DNA from: Zhengitettix transpicula
Taxonomy: Eukaryota > Arthropoda > Insecta > Orthoptera > Tetrigidae
Assembly (NCBI GenBank): GCA_037074705.1
Contig: CM073591.1
Location: 186,087,432 to 186,151,431, forward strand
Direction: 5' to 3'
DNA length: 64,000 bases
Part shown: positions 34,791 through 47,112 of the stretch, piece after piece
Layout: the number at the start of each line of letters is the position of its first letter
How positions within the stretch are numbered: the first letter of the stretch is position 1
The notes under the pieces: generated by a model
What the model was told of the DNA's origin: nothing
Databases searched by the model: none
What the model saw: the letters and a program-made list of their open reading frames with translations, nothing else
Made by a program: the position numbers and the translations under genes

Positions 34791-35631
34791 CCCTCATAAC
34801 TAGGTTTTCGAGGATCTAGGACGATATCACACTGAAATGTAGCTGCTCTTTTAAACCGTGTATTACATACATGACACGTTTGGCCTTTTTAGCACGAGAT
34901 TCTCAACCTTCTATTCGCATCTCATTTAACTCTGTGGAATGCTTTGAAAGAAGTTGCGTTAGATTAAGAGGTAATGAAACGTTGATGCAGACGTGGCTTG
35001 TATTCCTTTTTGCTCGTCGTCGTTGTCTGGACCGTCCAAGGCTGGGTGAGTCACGCTGGGCAGGGCGGAGCAACGACCACGGAGAAAGCAGCATTTCCCT
35101 CTAATTGTTCCGCACTGCAAACAATTGACGAGCTGTCGTATCATTTTCCGCAGCTGCACCAACAAAATGCATCTCACTGCTGCCAAATCACACTAACATT
35201 CGAACAATTTCGTGCTAGCTAGGGATCATTCTGTAAAATTAGTCGCATTTCAGAAAGGAGGCGGAGACCAAGTGCGAAATAAACTTGATGTGTTTTTAAA
35301 TAGATGTCATCAACTTGCCAATCATAAATAAATACACACAGACAAAATTAATATATTTCCAACAATTCTTAAACTTTTCATCCCGATTTCTAGTACCAAG
35401 ACATTTATTCAAATACAACTGTTATTCACGGTCACATCTCATGCTTTTCAGTGGGTTAACAATGTTTTAAAAGTTGTTGCTTTGGTTTTCTTTATCTAGT
35501 TTCGTCGCCAGACCTATATGTATATAAATATACATTAATATGTATATAAATGTACAGACTTGCATTTGTTCACCGCTGTCTTGCAGTCAGCGATGGCCTG
35601 GACGTGAACTGGCAGAATGGGTACAAGGCAA

Positions 35632-35653
35632 TGACGTCATCAGACGACGTCAC
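35632..35653. promoter_or_regulatory. CRE palindrome with adjacent half site
   Basis: TGACGTCA (35632-35639) is followed eight bases on by ACGTCAC (35647-35653). These are consensus binding sites for CREB/ATF-type bZIP factors. No gene start can be tied to them; a 64-codon frame at 35540-35734 spans them without features. Confidence 0.35.
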
Positions 35654-35734
35654 GCCGTACACCCAGTGGCACGATTATTGGCGAAATTCAATCACCCTCA
35701 CAAAAGAGTTCGCCGCTATTTCTTAGGTTCTTAA

Positions 35735-37746
35735 AAAAATTAAAGTGATTGGTTAATTAATTAATTAATAACTCATAAAGATTCACTTATAATGCCTGGC
35801 CAACACACATTTATCGGAATTTAATCACATGTGTGTCTTAGATGAACTCTACACTAAGAAATTGTAGCCTCTTTCTAACGACGATTCTGCCTCGGAATAT
35901 ATCAGAGACAAAAACTTAGAAAAGTTTACAGCAGACCTCATGAGATTTGTAGATCGGTGACACTTAAAACGTATACACGTAACGCAATACGGAGCATCTC
36001 ATAATCACATCCATCAGCTGCGATGAGCGCAGAACAACTGTCCTGTTTCAGAAGCTTATCTCCGTTCCCTCCATTATAGCCTCCCATTCTTTTACTTTTT
36101 TCATTATTAGAAAACTTGGTCGAAATGTCAGTTTCACTGATTCTTCCATTGTTACAAGAGTTATAGCACGCAGCTGCAGTTCCGTAGTCAACAATGGCCA
36201 ACTATTCTGTCTTTTTGAGGCCAACAATCGAGACAGGACACGAAAATTACTTGGATGGAAATATTTATCTCCTCCACACCCACGCACGTGCACGATTTCG
36301 AATTCTCCAAACCACAGCAAACAACACTTCTTAGACAAAGCAAAACTAAACCAAAATACACGCGTTACAATATTTGATTATCCACAAAATATTAAAATTA
36401 TGTAGACTTTACAGGTTGTTTAGATATGTTTAACTGTTCTTATACTCCAACTCTCTTTTGAGATACACCTTCAAAGATATTTTCTTCTCGAAGCCATACT
36501 CGCGTGTCTCGACATAATGTATTTGTTTGTTAGTCGTTGGATCCACTTCCCATTGAGGGCTTTGGTGTACTAGGACTTCAGCCAGACTGCCATCTTACGT
36601 GACACGTTTTGGATAGTAACAGTATATGAATAACAAAATATCGCTTAGTGCACAGAAATATATTTCTGCTGAGCTCCACAAGTTCTCCAAATCAACGAAA
36701 CCATTAACATTTCACAGTTATAATTTGATCTTTAATCTGCCCTTTCATCATATGGCATTAATTTAACCTGAGTAACGAATATTCGCTTTAAACGTTTAAA
36801 CAATATATTATACGCTTGCAGACTAACACATTATTCTTTTAACGTACAATTTTTTTTACGATTTAAATTGTATACAAATAATTACTCCATATGTCACCTC
36901 ACAAAAGTAATGCATTAATAAGACTATAGACTTGATTGAACCGAATTCAAAACTATAGAAAATAATTATCAACGCTGGCACGATGTAGAATGTGATCTGA
37001 AAAGTTTTGAAAGATATGAAACGGTTATAAAAGAGTATTTTCAGGTAGTTTACACCAATTATTACCAACTCCGCCTAATACTATTGTGTTAAACCTTGTG
37101 TTACGATAGCAAAAGTCAATTTATTTAAAAGAGAGAATTTTTTTTAAAAAAAACAACAGCTTATGAACGTTTTTCATATGATTTTTCCATTATAAAATTA
37201 TTTTGCAACCAGCTTACTCCATCCGATCCTATTTTAAGCTATGTTGTGAAACATTTTTTATTTTTAAAATACGTCCACAGACTTAGGAAATGTACTCTCT
37301 GATTACCAGGCTGAACAGTCGTTTACAATTAATGAATGAATGGCAGTGAACATAATAGAAAGAAATGTAAGTTTCTTTAGAGACTTTGCCTTTCAATGAC
37401 GTGAAAAGTGTCAGTGGAGAAAAAACATAACAGAATGTAATGAATGATTTTCTACGGGGATTGTTTTGGAGCTGGGAGTTTTTTTAGTTGCCATGGCGTG
37501 GCTTCTCCAAGGAGGTCTTTCATCCCTTTTGGTACAAAGGAAGAGCGGGAAATGAAAAACCTTAAAAAACGGGTGAAGATTGTACCTGATACATACAGGT
37601 GGCGCCTTAACTTATTAGGCCGAACTACTTGAGTTCCGGAAGCGTGCTAAATTTTATTAAACATCTGGATGAGGAGTAATTCGAAATTTTGAGAGTCGAA
37701 AAAATAGGAGGAGATGGAGAAAGTACTTATATAGAATAGTCAAAGA
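35735..37746. other. AT-rich DNA without a recognisable gene
   Basis: Minus-strand frames of 87-96 codons at 35938-36338 overlap each other and show no family motif. A GC-richer bit at 37440-37630 is also unassigned. Confidence 0.45.
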
Positions 37747-38255
37747 TTTTTTTAGAATAACAGTCTACATGAGGGTAATTCACATAGTGGCAACTCCCCT
37801 TGAATAGCATATGAAAGGTATAGGAAGGTAGCCAAGGGTTAACTGGGGCCCCCGGACTGTAGATTAAGGATCCTACTCAGCAATTCGCCTAAATGTAATG
37901 CAGGGAAAACCTTAGAATAACCTGCATCAGGTAGGTCGGGCATTGGATACTTGTCTCACGCCCTTCCGATGGCAGGAGAGGTGTTTGCTGTGGGGATACA
38001 GCATTACCTTCTCCGTGCCTCGACCACTTTAGGAGGCAGCTGGTTGACTGTTACAACAAGATTAGCGGACAACTCTTACCGTATGCCCAAGGTCTACGAC
38101 TCCGGAACATACACCTCCTAAAACAGGCCGAGGTGCCTCGCCTTGTGAGAACGTTAGTTCTAAAAATCAGAGAGAGGAGAAGTCATCCCCAAAGCTAGCC
38201 TCCTCCAGAGCTCTCTGGGAAGTTTCACCTGCAAGAGAATTCTCTCGTAGGCTTC
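37747..38255 (-). mobile_element. Family A retroposon, near full-length
   Basis: A T-tract and TAGAATAACAGTCTACATGAGGG-type text at the left mark the sense 3' end. It extends through the GTGCCTCG and CTCTCTGGGAAG segments to the degenerate hairpin GCAAGAGAATTCTCTCGTAG near 38231-38250. It is more diverged than the 48-kb copies. Confidence 0.87.
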
Positions 38256-38270
38256 ATTGTGAGAGCAGAA

Positions 38271-38583
38271 AATTTTTTTGTTAGGGTAACAGACTACACG
38301 AAGAGGTAATCCACATAGTGGCAACTCTCCTTTAATAGCATAAGAAAGGATTTGAAAGGGGGGATGTGGAAGGGTAGAGGAAGGTAGTCAAGGATTAACT
38401 AGAGCTCCCGGGCTTTGCCTAAAAGTGATGTAAGACAAACTCTAGAAAACCTGCATCAGGTAGGTCGCCCTTCCGATGGCGGAGAGGGTGTTTGCTGTGG
38501 GGACGCAGCATTCCACTCTGCGTGCCTCGACCAGTTAGGAGGCATCTGGCCGACTGTTCCAATGGGAACAGGGAACAACTCTT
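38271..38583 (-). mobile_element. Family A retroposon, second copy in the same orientation
   Basis: It begins at poly(T) 38272-38279 only about 16 bp beyond the previous copy and stops within the AGGAGGCATCTGGCCGACTG segment near 38583. Confidence 0.85.
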
Positions 38584-38594
38584 CTCCAAGCATT

Positions 38595-39073
38595 CTTTTG
38601 TTACAAGTGACGAGAGAGAGAGAGATAGAGAGAGAGATCAGTCTGATCCAAGTCATGACCCAGAGAATAATCCATCATCGTTGCTTCCTTCCCAAGTACA
38701 CGACGCCGTCGATGCCACCGCAGATCAGCGTGACACATTACCCCTCTAGACGACATTCGCTGGCCTTCTTAGTTTTGTCTTGCCAGATTAATAAATTGTT
38801 TATATGGATAAGTTAAATTGTTTTAGCCTCGTTTTATGTTTTCCCCATAAGAACCCTGAGAGTAAGAGTACAGTAATATAAATTTATTACTTGAACATTT
38901 TATATGTATAATTCAAATTTAATTTTTTTATTGTAATTTTATATTAAAATCATTTCTAAAGTTGTTTTGACAATAAATAAATGTTTTAAAATCAATGTAA
39001 ATTTTTAATTTTATATCAGTTAAAACTCAAAACTAGATTCCCCACCTTGTAATGGACAATATTAAATGTAACA
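38595..39073 (+). mobile_element. LTR remnant upstream of a primer site
   Basis: The sequence ends ATGTAACA at 39073 and is followed after two bases by a clear primer site. It contains CCATAAGAACCCTGAGAG at about 38844-38861, similar to the GACCCTGAGAG word of the 7.2-kb LTR. The 5' boundary is unclear because family A ends nearby. It includes a (GA)n tract at about 38608-38638. No coding sequence follows the primer site. Confidence 0.5.
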
Positions 39074-39075
39074 AT

Positions 39076-39093
39076 TGGCGCCCAACGAGGGGC
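39076..39093 (+). other. tRNA-Lys-type primer-binding site
   Basis: TGGCGCCCAACGAGGGGC differs at one position from the tRNA-Lys complement TGGCGCCCAACGTGGGGC used by gypsy-like elements. It is the best-preserved of the three primer sites in the window. Confidence 0.8.
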
Positions 39094-39720
39094 TTGATAT
39101 TTTGATCTAATAACGGAACGGAAATATTATTCTAGGGCCTGGAAAAGTAATAAATATTTATATTTTTCTTTTCTCTTGCTTGATTAATTAAATTTAGAAA
39201 TAATATATTTTACAACAGTAAGTAATCTTGTGCAAGAAAGACATGATGACAGAAGCGTGATCCTAGAATAGTGGAAATCCGAGAATAGAGGATCGCACGT
39301 CTAAATCAACCTATGGACCTTAATTTGATGATTCATTTCATCTGGTGAATTCTAAAGTTTTTTCGTAATCTTACAAAATTACAGTACAGCATTTTGGAAC
39401 GAATTGTGCCTTATTTTGTAAAAAATATCGTAGTACGTATTGTCTATCGACATCTACGGTAAAAATTTGGGATGTAAGGACTAGCACTAAATGTGTTTCA
39501 AAGAATAACTTAAAGAACGGAAGATGTTCGTTAGCAGGATAATATTGACCGTAAAAGGTAGAGACGTAAACCCAGAGATGCTAATATAGATTTGATTTAT
39601 TGATCGCATTAGTCATCTACGGAGGAAATGGGACAAGTCAAAGCACATTGCATAAACATGAATAAATTACAGAATTGAAATATCCACAACTGAAATATTC
39701 TAATAAATAAAATAGACTGT
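39094..39720. other. AT-rich DNA, possible retroelement leader
   Basis: Follows the primer site, so its start is probably untranslated leader. No gag-like frame is seen. Confidence 0.35.
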
Positions 39721-39724
39721 TTTG

Positions 39725-40295
39725 TGATTGTGCATGAAAATCTACAACCGTGTAGAAAATTTGACCAGATTTCGTAAACGTGGTCCTTGTGAACCGGAAA
39801 CAAACACTGTGGAGGTAAGACACGTCTACCTCCCAAATGGGCGGGGGTGGACGGGAGTATATATTTTCAAACAGTCGATATTTGCGTCGGATAAATATTT
39901 TTCAAGGTCAATGAGATTGATAGTGTTTCTCCAACAATTTTTGTTTGTTTGTTTGAACTTTCGGAATGGGAGGGGAGCACACTTAGGAGTAGGGGTGGAG
40001 GGGTGTTACACAACTATAAAGCTAAAACAACCGAGATAAGAGTCAAATCCGCCGATATGGATGTCACTGAGTTCAATTATGACATTAAACTTGCCGGTAA
40101 TTCTCGTGGGGCGGGAGTGGAAATTTTCAAACATGTTAAAAATACCGATATTTTCTCCGTAATAAAATTTTTCGGAGTGATTGAGATAGATAGAGTTTCT
40201 CCACATATTTATGTGTATAATTTCAACCCCTTTTGACATTGGAGTGAAGCATCCTTAGAGGAGGGGTGTTGGGGCGTTGCATAAAAATACATCGT
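39725..40295 (+). repeat. Helitron-family internal units, both ends missing
   Basis: Two diverged units of the family found downstream. One starts AAATCTACAACCGTGTAGAAAA-like near 39738 and contains GGAAACAAACACTG and GGGCGGGGGTGGACGGG. The next carries ACAACCGAGAT and AACATGTTAAA. No terminal TC or CTAG is visible. Confidence 0.6.
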
Positions 40296-40478
40296 CAGAT
40301 TTATTATATTTTACATAAACATTTGAGATGGAAAGCATTTTGTAAACATCGTAAAAAAATAACTTTTGTCCACATATTCAATGTTTTCACTAACTTTACA
40401 ATACCTACTTTGGTGACAGAAACTTGCGTGTAGTCGTCATAGTATTGAGGACTGGCGTATCTTATAAATAAAAAAGAG

Positions 40479-40556
40479 TGTATGTATGTTTGTTTGTATG
40501 TTTGTATGTTTGTATGTTTGTATGTTTGTTTGTTTGTTTGTATATTTGTATGTTCG
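40479..40556. repeat. (GTATGTTT)n-type microsatellite
   Basis: Variants of TATGTTTG and TTTG repeat for about 78 bp right after the element's 5' end, a position also microsatellite-like in the compact copy at 24503-25114. Confidence 0.85.
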
Positions 40557-40559
40557 TTA

Positions 40560-41400
40560 TACAAATCTACACCGGTAGAGTAAATTTCACCAAATTTCGT
40601 ACACGTGTTCTTTACGACCAGGAAACAAACACTGTCGGGGTGAGACATGTCTACCACCCCCAAAAGCGGGGGTGCACGGGGGTTGAAATATTTAAACAAG
40701 CTAAAACAGCCGATATTTTAGTCGGATAATAATTTTTAGGGGTCCAAGATATTTATGGTGTTTCTACCGATGTTTTCTGAATATAATTTTCATCCCCTAC
40801 ACCCTGGGAAAAGGGCACCCTTAGGGTTTGGGGTGGAGAATACAAATCTATACCGGTGGATCAAATTTCACCAAATCTCGTACACGTGTTTTTTGCGACC
40901 AGGAAAAAACACTGTCGGGGTGAGACGCGCCTACCACCCCCTGAAGCGGGGGTGGACGGGGGTGGAAATATTTGAACATGCTAAAACAGTCGATATTTCA
41001 GTCGGAGAAATATTTTTAGGGGTCAAAGATATTTATAGTCTTTTCACTGATGATATCTGAATATAATTTTCAACCTCTACACCCTGGGGAAAGAGCACCC
41101 CTAGCGTTTGGGGTGGAGAGTACAAATCTACTCCGCTGGAGCAAATTTCACGAAATTTCGTACACAGGTTCTTTGCGACCAGGAAAACAACACTGTCGGG
41201 GTGAGACGCGTCTACCAACCCCAGAAGCAGGGGTGGACGGGGGTTGAAATACTTAAACATACTGAAACAGCAGGTATTAGATTTGGATAAATATTTTTGG
41301 GGTCAAAGATATTGATAGTGTTTCTACCGATGTTATCTGAATATAATATTCATCTCCTACGCCCTGGGAAAAGGGCACCCTTAGGGTTTGGGGTGGAGTT
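40560..41400 (+). repeat. Three tandem units of about 280 bp
   Basis: Unit starts TACAAATCTA lie at 40560, 40841 and 41121, spaced 281 and 280 bp. Each unit carries GACCAGGAAA, ACACTGTCGGGGTGAGAC, GGGGGTGGACGGGGG-like and ACCCTGGG words. A partial unit with the same words recurs at 42094-42262. Confidence 0.85.
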
Positions 41401-42591
41401 GCTTTACAGAAAAATAACGCGAATACAACCGAGTTTGGAGTCAAATCGAAGGTTATGTATGTCAGTGAGTATACTTCGGATAAATATTTTTAATTGCCCA
41501 TTTAACCCGAAAGGGTGGGGGTTGGAAGGGGAGATAAATAGTCAGTTCTTGCGCGTTCTTGGAGGAGAATTACGTGAATACTATTTCAACGGATGTTTTT
41601 GAAAATATAAATCCCTTTAGACATTAGGGGTGAGCTTGCTTAGGGCTGGGGGTGAGAATTGTCTATTATTCTAAAACTGCCAAAATGTTATGTGTTTATG
41701 GGTATAGTGTTTCTACCGATGTGATATGAGTAAAAATTCAACCCTTTCCACAACGGGAAGGTAGCAGATTTAGGGGTGGTGTTGTTCATACTATTTTAAC
41801 CGATGTTGTTTCCATTAATAACGACGTTTAATCAAAAATAAAAGTGTTTCAGAACCATTGCTTTTTATACTCTTTTAAAAAGTTTTTATATTATAAATTG
41901 TTATAAACATAATTTTACATTTATTCCGTAATTGAAGTTGTATTATTGAGAAGAAACAAAGCAACAAATAATCACGCACAAATACATGTAACAAAAACTC
42001 TACATGCTAACATAGTTTATAATTTAGTTTACTACAACTTCAATGAAAATATTATCCACGTAATCTACATTATTAAAACAATTTTTCTCAAAATCACGTG
42101 TTCTTTGCGACCAGGAAACAAACACTGTCGGGGTGAGACGCGTCTACCACCCCCAGAAGCGGGGGTGGACGGGGGTTGAAATATTTAAACATGCTAAAAC
42201 AGTCGATATTTCAGTCGGATAAATATTTTTAGGGGTCACAGATATTGATAGTGTTTCTACCGACTGTTGGGGTGAGACGCGTCTACCACTCCCAGAAGCG
42301 GGTCGGGATTATCAGTAGAGCACTTTTAGGTGTTGGGTGGAGGCACGCTGCAATAAAATAACGCGAATACAACTGAGATTGGAGTCAAATCCAAGGTTAT
42401 GGATGTCGTCCAGTTCAATTATAGCATCAAATTGGCCATTTAGCCCCGAGGGGCTGGAGTGGATGGGATGGAAATTTTCTAACATGTTAAATAATTGATA
42501 TTAGCGTGGAATAAATGAGTGCCGGGACCATTGACGTTGATAGTATTTCTACCGATGATGTTTGTAGGCATGATAGGGGTGGGGCTGGTGG

Positions 42592-43200
42592 GATTTCCTT
42601 GAAAATAACGGGAAAACAACCGAGATTCGAGTCAAATCGAAGGTAATGGATGTCCCTGAATTTATTTGACAATCTGGACAACGCGCGGGTATCGGCTGGG
42701 TTGGGATGAGTTGACCGGCTGTTTTTTGCGTTGATTAAATATATTACGGGATGAATTACATTAATAAAATTTCCCTACATGTTCTCTGTGTATAATTACA
42801 ACCCCTTTCGGACTCTTAAGGGTGGGCGTGAAGTAGCATTACATAAAAAGAGACCAGAATCTATCGGGATTGTCACTGAGTTTAATTAATTTCCTTGAAA
42901 ATAACGGTAAAACAACCTAGATTCGAGTCAAATCGAAGGTAATGGATGTCGCTGAATTTATTTATGACAATCTGGACAACGCGCGGGTATCGGCTGGGTT
43001 GGGATGAGTTGACCGGCTTTTTTTTCGTCAATTAAATATATTTAGGGATGAATTAGATTAATAAAATTTCCCTACATGTTCTCTGTGTGTAATTTCAACC
43101 CCTTTCGGACTCGGAAGGGTGCACCCTTAAGGGTTGGCGTGGAAGTAGCATTACATAAAAAGAAACCAGAAACTATCAGGATTGTCACTGAGTTTAATTA
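42592..43200 (+). repeat. Tandem duplication of about 297 bp inside the Helitron-like element
   Basis: ATTTCCTTGAAAATAACGG starts at 42592 and again at 42889. The following text, through GACAATCTGGACAACGCGCG and CCCTACATGTTCTCTGTG, repeats with few differences. The sister copy at 32900-33200 has it only once. Confidence 0.8.
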
Positions 43201-43788
43201 TGACATTAAACTTGACCGTTTAAGTCCCCGAAGCGGGAGTGGTCGGGGGTGAAAAATTTCAAACATGTTAAACGGTCGATATTTGCGATAATTATTTCCT
43301 GGGATTAATTACTTTGATAGTATTTATACCGATGTTGTTTGTGTATAATTTAACCCCTGTGAGGGGAGCAAGCTTAGGGGTGGGGTGGAGGTACGTTAAA
43401 TAAAATCCCGAAAAAACAACCGAGAATCGAATCAATTCCGAGACTATGAATGTCGCTGAATCTAATTGTGACAACCTGGGTAACGCGACGGGTTTGGGAG
43501 GTGTTGGGCGGGGGAATAAATTTTCAGACAATGTAATCGGCCGATTTTTGCGTGGAATACATTCTTTTTCATTATCGCATATTTGTGGGGGTGGTCATCT
43601 TCTAACATGTAAAAACGGCCGATATATTTAGTCAATGACTTCATCCCCCTTCGGCATGGGAGGTGAGCACATTTAGGGATAGGGTTCGAGGGCTTTACAT
43701 AAAAATAGCGCAAAAGTAACGAAAATTGTAGTCTTATGGATGGTTATAGATAAATGACATCTCGGGCAACGCCGGGCACCCAGCTAGT

Positions 43789-44807
43789 AGAAAATAAATT
43801 AATGAATTCTAATTAATTCTAATTAGTTTTCCTAATATTTTCATAATAACGGTGGGAAAAGGAAAACTAAATCTACTGTTTAGGTAGACTAGAGGGAATA
43901 TTCGAATAATTGAAGTTTGTTTGGGGTGACATCAGTGCATTTGCAAAAAACGGCACAAATCATCTGCACGTCACGATAAATCGGTCGCAAGTACGAATAT
44001 AAAAGCATCGTTTTTGGATCCAGCATTCGTTATATGTTTATCATAGTCTTCCAAATGATATTAAAAACTCTGAATTTATTTATGAAACACTGTAAACTCT
44101 AGTTAATTAATTGAGCCTAGTTAAAGGTTAAATATACTATTAGCTTGCTGGAATTCTATAATAGTTGGGAAAATATGTATAATCATGTCTATTAATTGAA
44201 TTATACTGTCGTTCTGTTTACTCATTACTCTTACGATGCAAGAAATGCGGTTGAAGATCCTCTGCTGCTTGGTAGAACAATGTTGTCTTGTGCTAATACA
44301 GTAAGTGTTTAATTCATTAGACATAGCCTGTAATCTTAAGTTAATCTATCTCTATAATTTTGTATGTATTTATAGACTTATCCTTTATCTAGAACTAGTG
44401 GAGAAAAAAATCTAAATCTAGAGACAACTGTAACGTCAGGTCAAAGTCTCTGAAGGTAAGAGGACTAGGAGTGAGAATCCTTCCATGACTAATGTGTACG
44501 AACAATGGTCGGCTGAAGAGACCTTGGGAGTATTCACGTTTCTACTCCTACGATCACAAGCCAAGGAGACAATTAAAAATTTAAACCAGTATTACATGCA
44601 AAAATATACATTCAGTGGAAGTTGAACAAATTATGATAGTTTTTGTTCAGTTGAATATTTTGAAATATTCGAGGAAAATAATATGACAGTTGTTACGCCT
44701 CAATCAACAAAAAAGTTAGTTAAATCTGATTACAAAAACAGGAATAACATGAAACAACATATGAATCTTTCGAGGAACTATAATTCATATATGTAAAATT
44801 AAGATAA
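43789..44807. other. AT-rich DNA without a recognisable gene
   Basis: Only short chance frames; no shared repeat was noticed. Confidence 0.5.
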
Positions 44808-45080
44808 TTTTTTTTATAGGTAACAGGCTACATGAGGGTAATCCACATGGTAGCAACTCCCCTTAAATAACATAGGAAGGGATTTGAAAGGGGGATGTGG
44901 AAGGGTAGAGGTAGGTAGCCAAGGGTTAACTAGGGCCCCCGGGCTATATTTTAAGGATCCTACCCGGCATTCGCCTAAAGAAATGCAGGACAAACCCTAA
45001 AAACCTGCATCAGGTGGCTCGGGCATTGGGTACTTCTCCCACGCCCTTCCGATAGAGGGAGAGGAGTTTGCTGTGGGGAC
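44808..45080 (-). mobile_element. Family A retroposon, 5'-truncated copy
   Basis: Poly(T) 44808-44815 then the family core to GGAGAGGAGTTTGCTGTGGGG, where homology ends. Confidence 0.87.
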
Positions 45081-45365
45081 GGTTATGACGCCCTTAGCGA
45101 GTGTTTGCGCATAAAGAAACGAACAAGGTTTCCAAAACGTTGTGTGGTATTTATATCATCACTCCTTTGGATACTTTAACTTATTACATTAAGTCTGACT
45201 TGACTTGAAGCAAGAAGTTATAGACAGGAAGCACTGAATTTTGCGAGTGTGAACCTTTCCAGAGACGAAAAAAAACATAAATGGTAAAGACTGCAGATTT
45301 AATTCTGAGAGTGCGTACATAGTAATGGTATAATCAGTATGCTCAGAGAACATAAACGTATAATA

Positions 45366-46320
45366 CAAGGCATGTTCAGAAATTAATTTGACTAGATTTA
45401 ATAATTTTGTAGAAAAAGTGTAATAGAAAAAAACTACAGGATATTGTTGATACTCTTTTTGACCATTCTTTCACATCATCGCCATCTCGTTGAATACATG
45501 TGGTGAGCCGTGGCACAAGCTTCTTTATGCCCTCCTCGAAGAACTCTCCCGCCAGCTCCTTCACTACCTTCTGCTGCACCTGCTCGTCAGTTAAAAATTT
45601 AACTCCACCCATGTGTGCCTTCAGGGAGGTTAAAAGATGATAATCTGAAGGCGCTGAAGCAGGGGAATACGGTGGGTGGTTCAAACGTCCCAACGAAATG
45701 AGTCCAAGAGCGCCTTGATGGCTAAGTCGATGTCTTTTCGGTCCCAAAACACCGAGGCCAAGATTATTAACGCCAAATTGTGGTTCTGTACTTTTTTGGG
45801 GATGGGGAATTGGTGTGACGACACTGTGACGACTTGTCTCTTTGACTCAGGCGTGTAATGAACAACCCACATTTCATCTCCCGTTACAATATAGCTCAGA
45901 AAATCCTCACGTTCCAATTACAGTCACTCAACTAACTCGCGGGCGCTATGACCCGATTTTTCTTGTGCAACTCTGTCAGCTGTTTTGGGACACATTGGGA
46001 CAGTTTCCGGTATTCCGGCGTTTCTTTTAGTGTCTCGTATAAGAGAATTTGGAGAGTTCTGTAAACACCGCGTCCACTGTCAATCAGCGGTCTTCACGAA
46101 CAATTTAGTAGATTTTAACGCCAACTCAACAGTAAAAATAGAAGGTCTTCTATTCCTCCGTTCGTCATTAAATTTTGTTCGGCCTTCATTAAACTCCCAC
46201 TTAAACACACTCGTTCTGTCCGTAACATCTTCGCCGTCAACTGTTTTGATTTGCGACAATAATTCGGTGTTATTCCTTCTGTGAGTAGGAAGCGGATCAC
46301 AGCATATCACGCATATGTCT
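45366..46320 (-). mobile_element. Mariner with internal deletion of the second catalytic region
   Basis: The left TIR begins CAAGGCATGTTCAGAAA at 45366 and is preceded by TA. The right TIR was not found. Minus-strand blocks are VICCDPLPTHRRNNTELLSQ and DVTDRTSVFKW (DNA-binding domain), then TGDEMWVVHYTPESKR (first Asp) and ASVFWDRK. That is followed by AIKALLDSF, LNHPPYSPASAPSDYHL (third Asp present) and FFEEGIKKLVPRLTTC. The HDN box is gone: text jumps from VFWDRK to beyond it. Several stops and frame changes are present. It is the same family as 28418-29266. Confidence 0.85.
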
Positions 46321-47112
46321 GGAGCAAAGTTTATTTTTTATTTACAATCTCATGAACTGTTAAGGTGGGGAACTAATTTATTGAAAGTTCTCATTATGGA
46401 ACACTCACAACTACACCATAAGAGGTTGGCAATTGAATTTGTGCAATCAACTTGTCGACAGAGCTCCCACCCAAAAACAAGTAGGATATCCGTAACCACA
46501 GGTGATTCCATATAATTTCACCAACATTCATTGAACGTCGCAGACTAAAAGTAAACATCCCAACTTTCCAGACACGACTTACTTCAAATTGCGGTTTTGT
46601 GAGTGCAAAATGTTAACATACAATACTCTCTGTCCCATCCAAGGTCGTAATTGCCAAACTGGGATTGAATTTGTATTGCCATTGAAGACTCTATTCATTT
46701 ATCTAAGAAAACCCAACAATGACTCTGAGGTATAACTTTTAATTTACAAATAGCATAATGTTGAAGTATTAATTTTGTGATAGAATAACCATTTGTTATT
46801 GATTTAAAAATAACATTCCTTTTATTGAAGTAGCAAATTCCATCCGATAATAAATATTGAAATTTATAGGACCTCAGTGTATACGATTAAAATAACAAAT
46901 TCCTCTGCGTACGTCTCTCAGCATTTATCATTAGTATCAAGCTATTATAATTACTTACTACAGGTTGATTGACAGGCGTTCCCAGGGTACTTATTTATCC
47001 CAATTTTTATAAGACGAGGACTGCAACTATAAACTTAAACATCATAGTGAATGACAGTATTCAACTCTGTGACCCCCGAAATAGAGGAATCGACGCAATT
47101 CTTTTTCTTCTC
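46321..47112. other. AT-rich DNA without a recognisable gene
   Basis: No family-like frame. The beginning may include the missing upstream end of the mariner. Confidence 0.45.

Larger units (their letters stand above)
40460..43787 (+). mobile_element. Large Helitron-like element made of tandem internal units
   Basis: The start TCTTATAAATAAAAAAG at 40460 is preceded by A and runs into a GTATGTTT microsatellite. The end GGGCACCCAGCTAG at 43787 is followed by T. Between them lie diverged units of about 280-300 bp, with three in tight tandem at 40560-41400. The 3' third parallels 32657-33801. A short GGC-AAC-GCC stem-loop lies just before the CTAG end, weaker than a textbook Helitron hairpin. 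No Rep or helicase is encoded, so it would need an autonomous partner. One caveat is that 41640-42080 is less repetitive and could be a foreign insert. Confidence 0.55.

Noticed and set aside
35938..36338. Overlapping minus-strand frames of 87 and 96 codons as exons
   Set aside because: Neither has recognisable motifs or clear splice borders, and two different frames being open at once points to chance.
40479..40556. Open frame of valine, cysteine, leucine and methionine residues (83 codons) as a membrane peptide
   Set aside because: It is the translation of the (GTATGTTT)n microsatellite.
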